A stretch of 64,000 bases of DNA from Brevundimonas sp. Leaf363 (GCF_001424025.1 NZ_LMPZ01000004.1:1-64000), one strand, 5' to 3'; positions 25,458 to 34,010 are shown, counted from the stretch's first letter. The notes: generated from the sequence alone by a model not told the origin. Translations and numbers: made by a program.

Positions 25458-26059
25458 CTCCAGGAGGCGAGCACCTCCGCGCTCTCCGCCGTCTCGACCT
25501 GCTGTCCATAGCGATTGCGGTATAGGTCCAGCAGAGCGTCATGGCTCTCGTCGGAGGAACTGCACAGCGCGTCGGTCACGACGATCACCCGATAACCGAG
25601 ATCGACCGCCCCAAGCACGGCGGCCAGGACGCAGACGTCGGTCTCCGCCCCGGTGACGACCAGCGTATCGACGCCGCCCGCGCGCAGCGCTTCGTCGAGC
25701 CCCGTGCCCGGCCAGGGCGAATAGATGCGCTTGTCCAGCACGCGGGCCGGCGGCGTAAAGGTCGCCAGCTCCGGAATCAGATCGACCTTATCGGCACCCA
25801 GCCGCTCGATCGTCATGTCCGGCCAGCGTTCCCAGTAGCCGCGCCAGGTGCCCCAGCCTTCGCCGACCGTGGCGGCGGGAATGAAGCGGGTGAACCAGGT
25901 CCGGTCGACCTTGTGTTCGCACAGGCCGACCACGATCGGCAGCACCCGCTCCATCCACGGTGTCCGCCAGGGCGTGTCCTCGGCGAACATCCGCTGCATA
26001 TCGATGCAGAGATGGACCGCGTTCCCCGGGATCGCGCCGCGGAATAATCCGTCGGCCAT
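25454..26059 (-). CDS. cysteine hydrolase, isochorismatase family
   Basis: This 201-residue isochorismatase-like hydrolase has the catalytic triad Asp20 (LCIDMQR), Lys110 (LDKRIYSPW) and Cys143 (GAETDVCVLAAVLGAVDLGY). The family hydrolyses amides or vinyl ethers (nicotinamide, N-carbamoyl compounds, isochorismate); the substrate here is not evident. It is convergent with the ligase gene, with a 4-base overlap in which one CTAG gives both stop codons. The DUF892 gene ends 6 bases before its start and is read in the same direction, so the two are probably an operon. Confidence 0.88.
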   Translation of the reverse strand: MADGLFRGAIPGNAVHLCIDMQRMFAEDTPWRTPWMERVLPIVVGLCEHKVDRTWFTRFIPAATVGEGWGTWRGYWERWPDMTIERLGADKVDLIPELATFTPPARVLDKRIYSPWPGTGLDEALRAGGVDTLVVTGAETDVCVLAAVLGAVDLGYRVIVVTDALCSSSDESHDALLDLYRNRYGQQVETAESAEVLASWS

Positions 26060-26065
26060 GACGGA

Positions 26066-26569
26066 TCAGGCCGCCGCGGCGCCCTGGGCCCTGGCGTTGG
26101 CGGCGGCGTCGGCCAAGGCCGTCAGGCTCTCGTCCGTCGCGGATTCCTGCTGCAGAGTCTCATCGAGCAGCGCGGCCGCGTCCTCGAAGCCAAGCAGGGT
26201 CGCCCAGCGCTTGAGCGTGCCGTAACGGGTGATTTCATAGTGTTCGACCGCCTGGGCCGCCGCGATCAGGCCGGCGTCCAGCGCATCGGTTCCCGCATAT
26301 TCCTCGAGGATTTCGTCGCCTTCGGCGAGAATGCCTTCGATGGCGTCACAGGTCTTGCCCATGGCGCGCTTGCCGATGATCTCGAACACCTGCTGCAGGC
26401 GCTCGATCTGGCCCTCGGTTTCTTCGCGGTGTTTTTCGAAGGCGGCCTTGAGCTCAGACGAGTTCGCGCCGCGCGCCATCTTGGGCAGCGACTTCACGAT
26501 CTTCCGCTCGGCGTAATAGATGTCCTTGAGCGTGTCGTAGAACAGGTTGTCGAGGGTTTTCTCAGCCAT
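26066..26569 (-). CDS. ferritin-like DUF892 protein (YciE/YciF type)
   Basis: This 167-residue four-helix protein of the DUF892 family contains LDNLFYDTLKDIYYAERKIVKSLPKMA, the metal-ligand region HREETEGQIERLQQVFE, and EHYEITRYGTLKRWATLLG. Members are dimeric ferritin-like proteins induced by osmotic, desiccation or oxidative stress. GGAGAG precedes the ATG. Upstream is a GGAAC motif with CGTTTTTT (26604-26626), suggesting general stress control. It ends with an Ala-rich tail. It probably heads a short operon with the isochorismatase-like gene. Confidence 0.92.
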   Translation of the reverse strand: MAEKTLDNLFYDTLKDIYYAERKIVKSLPKMARGANSSELKAAFEKHREETEGQIERLQQVFEIIGKRAMGKTCDAIEGILAEGDEILEEYAGTDALDAGLIAAAQAVEHYEITRYGTLKRWATLLGFEDAAALLDETLQQESATDESLTALADAAANARAQGAAAA

Positions 26570-26603
26570 CTGGGCTCTCCACGTTGAAGGTGAGCCTGTA
26601 AAA

Positions 26604-26626
26604 AACGTTCATCGCGACCGCGTTCC
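26604..26626 (-). promoter_or_regulatory. candidate EcfG-type stress promoter before DUF892 gene
   Basis: Minus-strand GGAAC (26626-26622) is followed after 14 bases by CGTTTTTT. Both elements fit the alphaproteobacterial general stress promoter, though the spacing is 2 bases shorter than usual. It lies 35-57 bases before the ATG. Confidence 0.4.
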
Positions 26627-26658
26627 AATGTCCGATGCCGGACGCGATCCAAGCCCGG

Positions 26659-26829
26659 TTAGCCCCCGTCACCGCGCACGATCTGGCCGACCTCAGCCTG
26701 TCTGCGGGCGTCGCGCTCGGTCTTCAAATCCAGGCGGTGCGCTTCCTCCGGCGACAAGGGCATTGGCGCTGTTTCGGTCGCCTTGCCTTTTGCGGGCGGG
26801 GTTTCCGCCGGTGCTTTGGTCTGGGTCAT
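26659..26829 (-). CDS. small hydrophilic protein of unknown function
   Basis: A 56-residue reading frame starts MTQTKAPAETPPAKGKA and ends EVGQIVRGDGG. AGGAGAG is placed 4-10 bases before the ATG and a GGAAC-N16-TGTTTT promoter-like sequence is upstream. The protein is charged and probably disordered at its N-terminus, with an amphipathic helix-like LSPEEAHRLDLKTERDARRQAEV. No family is recognised. It is the same kind of tiny polar protein as those at 29.5 and 30.0 kb, which suggests a stress-related set. Confidence 0.65.
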   Translation of the reverse strand: MTQTKAPAETPPAKGKATETAPMPLSPEEAHRLDLKTERDARRQAEVGQIVRGDGG

Positions 26830-26847
26830 CTGGCTCTCCTGATTGGG

Positions 26848-26874
26848 AAAACAGACCGTCGCCGAGCGGGTTCC
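26848..26874 (-). promoter_or_regulatory. candidate EcfG-type stress promoter before the 56-residue gene
   Basis: Minus-strand GGAAC (26874-26870), 16 bases, TGTTTT (26853-26848), then the ribosome binding site and ATG within 20 bases. The spacing is that of the alphaproteobacterial general stress consensus (GGAAC-N16-CGTT). Confidence 0.4.
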
Positions 26875-26877
26875 GGA

Positions 26878-28992
26878 TCAGGCCGCCGGCGTCAGTTCGG
26901 CCCTGTCCGCGCCGTGACGAGCCACGAGGCGCATCGGACGCCCCCTCACCCAGACCCGGCCGATCTCGATCGCGGTCCAGCCCCTGGGCAGGACGACGGG
27001 ACGGCGCGGCCAGGTCCCGGGATCGCCATCATCGACGACGACCCCCGTCAGGCCGAGCATCAGACCCAACAGCATGCCGCCGAGATTGGCGAAGAAGGGG
27101 CCGGCCTTCACCTGACTGTCGGGATGATCGGGGCGATACTCCAGGCACTGGTGAAAGCGCGCCTGATCATAGGCGGCGTAACCCTCCTCGAAGAGCTTCA
27201 GGGCCAGATCGCGGTCCCCGGCCATCGCCGCCCAAGTCGTGTACAGCGCCGGGAACATCGGCGCGCCCACGTACTCGGCCCAGTGCTTGAGATAGAAATC
27301 GAGGGTGTTGCGTCGCTCCCGCTCCGACGCGGGGTGATCGTAGGGAAACAGTCCCGCCAAGGGGGACGGCGTCGCCCCCTTCGGCTCGGACACCCGGAAG
27401 CCGTCATGGGCGGCGATCACCCCGTCGGCCCGAACCGGCAGATAAAGGTCTTCAGCGGCTATCGCCCATTCCGGCGGAACCGCCCGCCCCGTCTGTTCGG
27501 CCGCCCGGATGGCGCGACGAAGAACCTGGATGGCCGCCATGATTGTGAAGGCGTCATTGTCGGGCGGCTCAGGGACCTCGGCCGGCCCTGTGGCGCGCAG
27601 AATCTCCAGCCCGCGCTTCGTCCGCGTCGTGCGACTGACGATCCAGTCCGCGACACCCGACAGCACCGGCCAGGCGTCTTCTCTCAGGAAAGCCTCGTCG
27701 CCGGTGACGTCGGCGTAGAGTCCGAAGGCGCGCGCCGTGTGAAGGGAGCCGTGATCCTCGTGGGCCGCGCCGTCGCCGCCTCCGGGCGAGGCCTCCTGCC
27801 CCGACAGAGGCGCAGCCTCCCACGGAAACTGAACTCCGTCGCGCCCGGACAGCCGGGCGATCGACCGGGCCGCGGGCAGCCCCCGGGTGCGAAAGTCGAG
27901 GATGGCGCGCGCCGCATCAGATTGGAAGAAGAGCAGCGGGGGGACACAGAAGGCGTCCACGTCCCACATCACATGGCCAAAATAGTAGTTGTAGTCATGC
28001 CAGGTCGCGAGACCGAAGATCGAAGTCGCCGACGGCGACGCCTTATGGGTCGAGCAGTTCAGGTAGAAGACCGCCGCGTCGATCATCGCCTGGTGTTCGG
28101 GCTCCGCCCCATGCACGACGATCCGGCCCTTCCAGATTTCGGCCCACGCCTCGCGATTACGCCGGCGCAGCGTTTCGAACCCGCTTGCCTTGGCGCGGGC
28201 TACGCGACGGACGGCTTCTTCGTCGGGCCTGTCGTGCAGAACCGACGGCAGGATGGCGACCAGCTGGCGGAGCTTCACCGTGCGGTCGGCTCGAGCGCGG
28301 AGCCTGTACTCCGTGCGCAGCGGTCCTGAGACGTCCCAGGTCTGCACCGAGCGTTCCGCCTCCTCGCCCGTCAGTTCCGTCGCCAGGGCGGAGCCGCAGG
28401 TGCTTAGCCCGCCCTCCGACTCCCAGAGGATCGAGCCGTCACAGACCGGCTCCGGCTCTCCGGGGGTGTCGGTCCGGCGCCGGATCACTCGTCCTCGCAA
28501 ACCGCCCATCTCGACCACGGCGCGCAGGGCGAGCTCACAGGGTTGATCAACGCGTACGCTGGTCTCCTGCAACACGATTGAGGGGGCCGATCGACTGGCG
28601 AAGGTCAGGACCTCGACCTCGGCGATAACGCCCCCCGCCTCGTACCGGAAAGCGCTGGTCAACTCCCCGGTGGCGAAGTCATAGGCTTGCACCAGGTTCG
28701 ACACCACCGACGGCTGGTCGCTGAGCCAGACATTGTTGAGGGCGAGATCACCGGCCAGAGGATACGGCGCCGGAGCGGCCGCTTCGATCCGGCGTTCCGG
28801 ATGCTCTCCTGCGAAGCCGCTGACGATCATCATGCCGGCCTGCAGCGGCTGTTCGCGCACGCGCAGCCCGATCAGTCCGTTGCCGACGTACGCGGGCAGA
28901 TCGCCGTTGCGAGGGCCCCGCGCGGGAGGCGGATTGATCGGCGTCGTCGCCTCGGAAGCCGACACCCTAAGCATTGAACGGCGGGTCCACAT
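26878..28992 (-). CDS. GH65-like glycoside hydrolase/phosphorylase
   Basis: This protein of about 704 residues has the GH65-type layout. An N-terminal beta-sandwich (NGLIGLRVREQPLQAG onwards, AYDFATGELTSAFRYEAGG) is followed by an (alpha/alpha)6 barrel with WHDYNYYFGHVMWDVDAF and AARSIARLSGRDGVQFPWEAAP, then a C-terminal beta cap. The GHVxWDxD motif resembles glucosidases of the PGGHG/ATHL1 branch and trehalose- or kojibiose-processing enzymes. There is no signal peptide, so it is cytosolic; a role in compatible-solute (trehalose-like) turnover fits the stress context but is inference. The start is uncertain: ATG 28992 overlaps the upstream gene by 26 bases, ATG 28974 by 8; neither has a good ribosome binding site. 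Confidence 0.75.
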   Translation of the reverse strand: MWTRRSMLRVSASEATTPINPPPARGPRNGDLPAYVGNGLIGLRVREQPLQAGMMIVSGFAGEHPERRIEAAAPAPYPLAGDLALNNVWLSDQPSVVSNLVQAYDFATGELTSAFRYEAGGVIAEVEVLTFASRSAPSIVLQETSVRVDQPCELALRAVVEMGGLRGRVIRRRTDTPGEPEPVCDGSILWESEGGLSTCGSALATELTGEEAERSVQTWDVSGPLRTEYRLRARADRTVKLRQLVAILPSVLHDRPDEEAVRRVARAKASGFETLRRRNREAWAEIWKGRIVVHGAEPEHQAMIDAAVFYLNCSTHKASPSATSIFGLATWHDYNYYFGHVMWDVDAFCVPPLLFFQSDAARAILDFRTRGLPAARSIARLSGRDGVQFPWEAAPLSGQEASPGGGDGAAHEDHGSLHTARAFGLYADVTGDEAFLREDAWPVLSGVADWIVSRTTRTKRGLEILRATGPAEVPEPPDNDAFTIMAAIQVLRRAIRAAEQTGRAVPPEWAIAAEDLYLPVRADGVIAAHDGFRVSEPKGATPSPLAGLFPYDHPASERERRNTLDFYLKHWAEYVGAPMFPALYTTWAAMAGDRDLALKLFEEGYAAYDQARFHQCLEYRPDHPDSQVKAGPFFANLGGMLLGLMLGLTGVVVDDGDPGTWPRRPVVLPRGWTAIEIGRVWVRGRPMRLVARHGADRAELTPAA

Positions 28993-29368
28993 GGATCTTG
29001 GCGTGCCCGCCGCGCCGCTCGTGTGTCTCGTCGATCTCGCGGATGATGGCCTCCCCTCTCTCCTTGCCGACCAGTTGCAGAAGGGCGTCCAGCTTGGCCT
29101 CGGTGCGGTCGTCGTTCTCCTTGGACGCGGGCGAGCCGACGTAGAGGAAGTAGGCCAGGCCGACGACCTGCCACAGCAGCTGCAGGAACTCGGACTGCCA
29201 GTTCTCGAAGGTGTCCCGGCCCATCATCATCAGATAGGGCGTCAGTTCGACGGCCTGGCCGTGCTCGCGAGCGTCATCGACGAAGGTGAACCAGCCGAAC
29301 AGCCAGTGTCCGATCATGGAGATGGCGAAGAAGCCTAAGGTGATCCAGGCGTAGGCATAGCGTTTCAT
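28967..29368 (-). CDS. DUF6766 family small membrane protein
   Basis: This 133-residue protein has two hydrophobic segments (about residues 5-25, WITLGFFAISMIGHWLFGW; about 70-90, LQLLWQVVGLAYFLYVGS) joined by the conserved GRDTFENWQSEFLQ. A hydrophilic tail follows with ETHERRGG. This matches the DUF6766 inner membrane proteins, whose function is unknown. The ATG at 29368 follows GGAGGGA. It overlaps the GH65-like gene, so it is the first gene of that pair. Confidence 0.75.
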   Translation of the reverse strand: MKRYAYAWITLGFFAISMIGHWLFGWFTFVDDAREHGQAVELTPYLMMMGRDTFENWQSEFLQLLWQVVGLAYFLYVGSPASKENDDRTEAKLDALLQLVGKERGEAIIREIDETHERRGGHAKIHVDPPFNA

Positions 29369-29438
29369 CGATCCCTCCGTGGTCCTTGCCCTCAATGCTC
29401 AAGGTCCGTCGTGGTTTCTTCGTCTGCTCGCCAACACT

Positions 29439-29465
29439 GGAACCCGCATCGGTTCGCCGGCTTTC
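29439..29465 (+). promoter_or_regulatory. candidate stress promoter before the 60-residue gene
   Basis: Plus-strand GGAAC (29439-29443), 16 bases, GCTTTC (29460-29465), 25 bases before the start codon. It has the same GGAAC-N16 geometry as the other candidates; the -10 is non-canonical. Confidence 0.3.
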
Positions 29466-29489
29466 TTTCAGGAGCAGAGGAGAGTCGCC

Positions 29490-29672
29490 ATGACCGACAC
29501 CAATACGCCCCGGCCCGACGAGAACGGACCGGACGACGACACCGGGGCCGGCGTTCGTCGCCCTAATCAGGGCGGCGCGGATCAACCCGGCCAGACGCCC
29601 CAACGCCCCGCCACCGGCGGCGAAGGCGCAGCCGGTGCGGGCGGTGCCGATGGCTTCGGGACCGGCACATGA
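29490..29672 (+). CDS. small Gly/Pro-rich hydrophilic protein
   Basis: A 60-residue protein (MTDTNTPRPDENGPDDDTGAG at the start, GGADGFGTGT at the end), low-complexity and probably disordered. AGGAGAG lies 4-10 bases before the ATG. Its TGA overlaps the next start (ATGA), so the two small genes are coupled. No family is recognised. Its highly polar composition recalls desiccation-related hydrophilins, but that is only a resemblance. Confidence 0.6.
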   Translation: MTDTNTPRPDENGPDDDTGAGVRRPNQGGADQPGQTPQRPATGGEGAAGAGGADGFGTGT

Positions 29673-29920
29673 GCCTGCGGCTTTACAGGGTCGGGCTGGG
29701 GCAGGACGGCGGTTCGGCTCGCCAGGTCCACGTGATGTCGGAAACCGACGTCCAGGCCGGGGACGCCGCGGCGCCCTTGATGGCAGCCGGCGAGTCCATT
29801 TTGTCGATCAAGCAGATCGAGGATGACGGGTCTGTTGTGGTCGACGCACCGCTCGCCAAGTCTCAGGCGGCGGAACTGGCTCCGGTGACGCCAGGAGCCG
29901 CAGCGGTCCAGACCGGCTGA
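29669..29920 (+). CDS. small protein of unknown function, coupled to the previous gene
   Basis: This 83-residue protein (MSLRLYRVGLGQDGGSARQ, then SETDVQAGDAAAPLMAAGESILSIKQIEDDGSVVVDAP) starts in a 4-base ATGA overlap with the upstream small gene. The middle part alternates hydrophobic and polar residues as in a compact beta domain. No family is recognised. The reading frame is open, and the coupling supports that it is real. Between here and 30034 nothing is seen. Confidence 0.55.
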   Translation: MSLRLYRVGLGQDGGSARQVHVMSETDVQAGDAAAPLMAAGESILSIKQIEDDGSVVVDAPLAKSQAAELAPVTPGAAAVQTG

Positions 29921-30034
29921 GACCCAGCTGTGCGATGAGGTCCGCGTCTATGGCGTGGAGATTTGATCGCGGGCCGAGCCTCTGCGGCCGCAAGGTTTGC
30001 GGCTGGGGGCATCGGCCGACTCTGTGAACCGCGC

Positions 30035-30277
30035 CTATTGCCGATTGTCGCGTTCGTGGCGCTTTTCTTCGCTGGTCGCCTGACGGGCGCCTTTCGCCTG
30101 CGGGGATCGGCCTTGGTGAATATCCCTCTCGCCGCCTGAGGAGACCTCACTCCTTGGCGAGAGATGATCGGGGACGTCCGCATCCTTGACGAAGGGATCC
30201 GGCCTCGGTTTCGAACGGTCTTCGCGGCTCGCTCCCGGGCAGCCCCATCGTTCAGTGTTGTCATTCTTCCGGGGCAT
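30035..30277 (-). CDS. small basic hydrophilic protein
   Basis: An 80-residue frame begins MPRKNDNTERWGCPGASRED and ends SEEKRHERDNRQ. GAGGAAA is spaced for the ATG at 30277. It is almost free of hydrophobic residues, so probably disordered. No family is known to me. It resembles in composition the other tiny polar proteins of this stress cluster. A longer overlapping frame on the same strand looks like a shadow. Confidence 0.45.
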   Translation of the reverse strand: MPRKNDNTERWGCPGASREDRSKPRPDPFVKDADVPDHLSPRSEVSSGGERDIHQGRSPQAKGARQATSEEKRHERDNRQ

Positions 30278-30517
30278 GCTGGTTTCCTCACGGCTCGGCC
30301 CCGTGCTCCCAAAATCGACAGCTGGAGCATGGCGTCCGATACGGCGAAGATCGCGGCTCGAACGGCGACGGGCCGGCGGTGACCGGGTGACCCTCACTCA
30401 AACGGTCGTCACCTAGGGAAAAGATCCCTCTGCGGTGCATCGCGATCGACGTTCCCTGCGGCGTGAACGCTCGTCGGGACTGCAAATGGTTAGAAACCGA
30501 TGCTGCGGAACATGCGG

Positions 30518-30724
30518 CTAGTGGCGAGTGTCCTGGCGAGCCGTCGGACGGCGTATCGTCAAAAGTCGCTCCTCCTCTTTGAAGACGTGCGCCGCGTAAC
30601 CGCTTGCGTGTGCGTAAAGAAGCCGCTCGGCTTCACTCTTCGCTTCATCCACGGACTCGGCTTCAAGAGGCTCCATATGGGGGACCGTCAAGATGTCGGA
30701 CTCGATATAACAGAAGAAGGTCAT
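30518..30724 (-). CDS. small protein, DUF6894-like layout
   Basis: A 68-residue protein, MTFFCYIESDILTVPHMEPL then ESVDEAKSEAERLLYAHASGYAAHVFKEEERLLTIRR. The pattern of a short beta-strand start, an 'ESVDEAKSEAERLL' helix and a final strand resembles the DUF6894-type small proteins common in alphaproteobacteria, but the similarity is weak. It stands alone. The 240-base gaps on both sides show nothing recognisable. Confidence 0.5.
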   Translation of the reverse strand: MTFFCYIESDILTVPHMEPLEAESVDEAKSEAERLLYAHASGYAAHVFKEEERLLTIRRPTARQDTRH

Positions 30725-30968
30725 GACGATGGCCTGTCACGATTGCCTGATATCGACATCCAAATCCCTGTGAACCGCGTTTGCAAGCTGAGCAGTATTT
30801 GCTCGCCATGCCATTCGCGAAGCTAGGACCTCTGCAAGCGCCGACTGGCCCGTTTGCATCCCCCGACTGCTACAGCCGTCGTTTGAGCGTGGAGCGCCAG
30901 ATGATCATGCCGCCTCCGACAGTGGAGGTCGCAAGCCGGCCAAGCCTGCTCAGCGCAACTGGAGCCCG

Positions 30969-31178
30969 TTAGTCGTCGACCGTCTCGCCGTTGCAATCGA
31001 CGGCAAACAGCGGAGTGTTCACCATGGAGACGCGGATACGATGGCAGTCCGAGTGACGCTCCCGCAGTTCCTTGATCAGCCTTAGAACATCCACCGCGCG
31101 GGCGGCATGAGCCGTTTCAGTCGGCGCAGGCTCGCCCCTGCGAAAAACCGAAAGCGTGTATGGACCCATCCGCTGCAT
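30969..31178 (-). CDS. small conserved-looking protein of unknown function
   Basis: A frame of up to 69 residues: (MQR)MGPYTLSVFRRGEPAPTET, then RAVDVLRLIKELRERHSDCHRIRVSMVNTPLFAVDCNGETVDD. The composition and the strand-helix-strand pattern look like a real compact domain. The start may be ATG 31178 or 31169; neither has a clear ribosome binding site. No family is recognised. It lies upstream of nothing on the same strand and is followed at 31179-31397 by a gap without features. Confidence 0.5.
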   Translation of the reverse strand: MQRMGPYTLSVFRRGEPAPTETAHAARAVDVLRLIKELRERHSDCHRIRVSMVNTPLFAVDCNGETVDD

Positions 31179-31397
31179 CCGGGCCCGTTGGAGAGGCCAT
31201 GTGGGTCGTTATCGCATCACCTCGCGTCCGGTTCCGGACATTTCTCTCGAACAACGGCTATTTCCCATCGGCTGGAAAGATTTGCGGGCGACGTCGCAGC
31301 CATATCGCGCACGGACTTGGGTCTCGTGGTCACCCCTGAGCTACCGGCCCGCCCCGTCGCGACGTCCTGGATGCCCGGACGCCAAGCCAACAGCAGG

Positions 31398-34010
31398 CTA
31401 GGAGCCGCCGCCGAGAATGGACGCGACACGCCTCGCCAGAGCCTTGAGCTCGAACGGCTTGGTCATGATGTACATGCCCTCTTCGAGATCGCCCCCGGTC
31501 AACACCGCGCTTTCGGCGTAGCCGGTGATGAACAGCACCTTGAGGTCCGGTCTCGCGGCTCGGGCGGCGTCGGCCAGCTGCCTGCCGTTCATCCCGCCAG
31601 GCAGTCCGACGTCCGTGATCAGCAACTCTGCTGAAGGCGTGGCTTTGAGCAGCGCAAGCCCTGAGCGTCCGTCCTCCGCCGCGACAAAGTCGTAGCCGGC
31701 CTCGGCCAAGGCTTCGGCTGCCAGCATTCGGATGGGAGCCTCGTCGTCGACGATGACCACCATGGCCCGACGGGCCTGCTGCTGAGGTTGCTCATCGGCC
31801 TCCAACTCGGTCTCGGTCGCGACAACGCCACGGTGCCGGGGAAGGTGAATACAGACGCTCGTGCCCTCGCCAAGTCGGGAGGTGATGCTGACCTGCCCGC
31901 CCGACTGCCTCACGAAGCCGTAGATCATCGAAAGCCCGAGCCCGGTCCCCTGCCCGAGCGGCTTAGTTGTGAAGAAGGGATCGAATGCGCGGGCGATCGT
32001 CTCCTCCGACATCCCGACGCCCTTGTCGCTGACGCAGAGCCGAACGTAATCGCCAAGCTCACATTCCGGGCCCAGCACCGTTTCGTCGGCGATGGCGACG
32101 TTGCTGATCGAGAGCGTCAGGTCTCCGCCGTCGGGCATGGCGTCTCTGGCGTTGATGCAGAGATTCAGCAGGGCGTTCTCAAGCTGACTAGGATCAATGA
32201 GCACGGGCCAAGGCCGATCGGCCGCGATCGTTTCCAGCCTGATGGCGGGTCCGACCGTTCTCTGGATCAGGTCTTCCATCCCTTGCGACAGCGCCCGGAC
32301 ATCCGTCGCCTTCGGCTCGAGGGTCTGACGCCGTGAGAAGGCCAGGAGACGATGGGTCAGGGCCGTGGCTCGCTCGGTCGCCGTCTGGGCGACGTCGACG
32401 AATCTCTTGGTTTCTTCGACGCGGCCGTCGGCAATCCGCTTCACCACCATCTCCAGGCTTCCGGAAATGGCGGTCAGCAGATTGTTGAAGTCATGGGCAA
32501 GGCCTCCAGTGAGTTGCCCGACCGCCTCCATCTTCTGGGCTTGGCGAAGCGCGGCCTCGCTCGCCATTAGCTCAGCCGTCCTTTGCTCGACGGTGCGCTC
32601 CAGAGACTCGGCGAGCTTTGCGAGATGCCGCTCGGCGCGTCGACGCTCACGCGCGGCCAGGGTGCGCTCACCGACGTCACGCATGAACTGGAGTTCGTCA
32701 TCGAGCCAGACCCGCGGGGCAGCGTTGTTGGCATAGAAGAGCGCGACGGTCTCGCCTTGGTCGCGCAGCGGCATATTGACCACCGCCAAAGCAGAAATTG
32801 CCTCCAGCGCCGTTGCCGTCTCGCGAGTCCGCGGATCGAGACGAGCATCCTCGAACACGACGGTTTCACCGCGCTTCAGGTCCTCGATGTAGCTGCCGTA
32901 ATCACGAAAATTTAGCACACCGGCTAGGCTCTTGGTTCCAGGCGAATTCCAGTCTCTTTGAATGGTGATGGTTTCGGTCAACCGATCGACAGAGCCAACA
33001 CCCACACGATCGACCTCGAGAGTCCTGCCCGCAATTTCGCAGGCGGCGTGGGTAAGCTCGTCCGGATCAGCGATGTCGCGAAGCGCGTCGGCCAGTTCCA
33101 TCAGCGCTGATCGCAGACGCTCGGCGCGAACCCTGTTGGTGATATCCGTCGTCACACCCGCGATGCGAAGGGGTTTTCCCTCCGCGTCATGGATCAGAAT
33201 CCCGCGGGCCTCCATCCAGCGGGTCGATCCGGTTGGGGTGATGACCCGGTGGTTGATATGGTAGTCTGCGCCCCGGCTGATCGTCGCGTCGCTCTGGGCC
33301 CGAACAGCCTCGCGATCGTCCGGATGAATGAGCTTCTGCCGGTCCTCGTAGGTGAAGACCTGATCGATCGGCCAGCCCATCAAGGTTTTGTAGGCTTCTG
33401 ACGCCACTAAAGTCCGGCTGCGGACATCGACGCTCCAGGCCCCCAAGCCGCCCGCCCGCATGGCGAGGTCCAGTTCCCGCTCACGTTCGCGATCGACATG
33501 GGACCGTGCGGTCAGCTCTGCGGCCAAAGCCACGTTGTCGGACTGCAGATCTTCGAGTCGCTCGCGTTCAAGGGTGACATCGACCTGACTTGCGAAAAAG
33601 TATGCCAGCCTGCCGTCGGCGTCGAACACCGGCGCGAGAAGCAGGCGGTTCCAGAACGGTTCGCCGTCCTTGCGATGATTGCGAATATCGATCTCGATCG
33701 GTTCAACCGCCGCGACCGCGTCGTGAATTCGCTGGATGGTCTCCGGGTCGGTCTCAGGCCCCTGTAGGAAGCGGCAGTTCCGACCAAGGATTTCGGAGCG
33801 CTCGTAGCCTGTGAGGCGACAGAAGGAGTCGTTGGCGAACACGACCGGGTTATCGTCTTGCCGCGGATCGGTGATGATCATCGGCATTCGAGTCGCCCTT
33901 ACGGCGGCGACGAAAGGATCGTTTGAGCTTTCCAATCCCAAGACTTCGCCCGCGATGCGTTCGGCATCTCTTTCTGCTTTGGGTGATCCGTCTGCGGAGG
34001 AGGAACTCAT
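31398..34010 (-). CDS. LOV-PAS-GAF hybrid histidine kinase (blue-light sensor)
   Basis: This 870-residue soluble hybrid kinase has a LOV domain (about 30-145) with the flavin-adduct Cys79 in GRNCRFLQGPETD, plus NDSFCRLTGY and the later FWNRLLLAPV and YFFASQVDVT. A second PAS follows (about 185-300, ARGILIHDAEGKPLRIAGVTTDIT), then GAF (about 305-460), then an HWE-unlike HisKA with His506 in GGLAHDFNNLL. The HATPase has NLCINARDAMPDGG, SDKGVGM and GQGTGLGLSM. A C-terminal receiver carries Asp800 (LLITDVGLPGG) and Lys851. All key residues are present, so it should be photochemically and enzymatically competent. No separate response regulator is adjacent; the built-in receiver suggests a phosphorelay or feedback. 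Confidence 0.93.
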   Translation of the reverse strand: MSSSSADGSPKAERDAERIAGEVLGLESSNDPFVAAVRATRMPMIITDPRQDDNPVVFANDSFCRLTGYERSEILGRNCRFLQGPETDPETIQRIHDAVAAVEPIEIDIRNHRKDGEPFWNRLLLAPVFDADGRLAYFFASQVDVTLERERLEDLQSDNVALAAELTARSHVDRERERELDLAMRAGGLGAWSVDVRSRTLVASEAYKTLMGWPIDQVFTYEDRQKLIHPDDREAVRAQSDATISRGADYHINHRVITPTGSTRWMEARGILIHDAEGKPLRIAGVTTDITNRVRAERLRSALMELADALRDIADPDELTHAACEIAGRTLEVDRVGVGSVDRLTETITIQRDWNSPGTKSLAGVLNFRDYGSYIEDLKRGETVVFEDARLDPRTRETATALEAISALAVVNMPLRDQGETVALFYANNAAPRVWLDDELQFMRDVGERTLAARERRRAERHLAKLAESLERTVEQRTAELMASEAALRQAQKMEAVGQLTGGLAHDFNNLLTAISGSLEMVVKRIADGRVEETKRFVDVAQTATERATALTHRLLAFSRRQTLEPKATDVRALSQGMEDLIQRTVGPAIRLETIAADRPWPVLIDPSQLENALLNLCINARDAMPDGGDLTLSISNVAIADETVLGPECELGDYVRLCVSDKGVGMSEETIARAFDPFFTTKPLGQGTGLGLSMIYGFVRQSGGQVSITSRLGEGTSVCIHLPRHRGVVATETELEADEQPQQQARRAMVVIVDDEAPIRMLAAEALAEAGYDFVAAEDGRSGLALLKATPSAELLITDVGLPGGMNGRQLADAARAARPDLKVLFITGYAESAVLTGGDLEEGMYIMTKPFELKALARRVASILGGGS

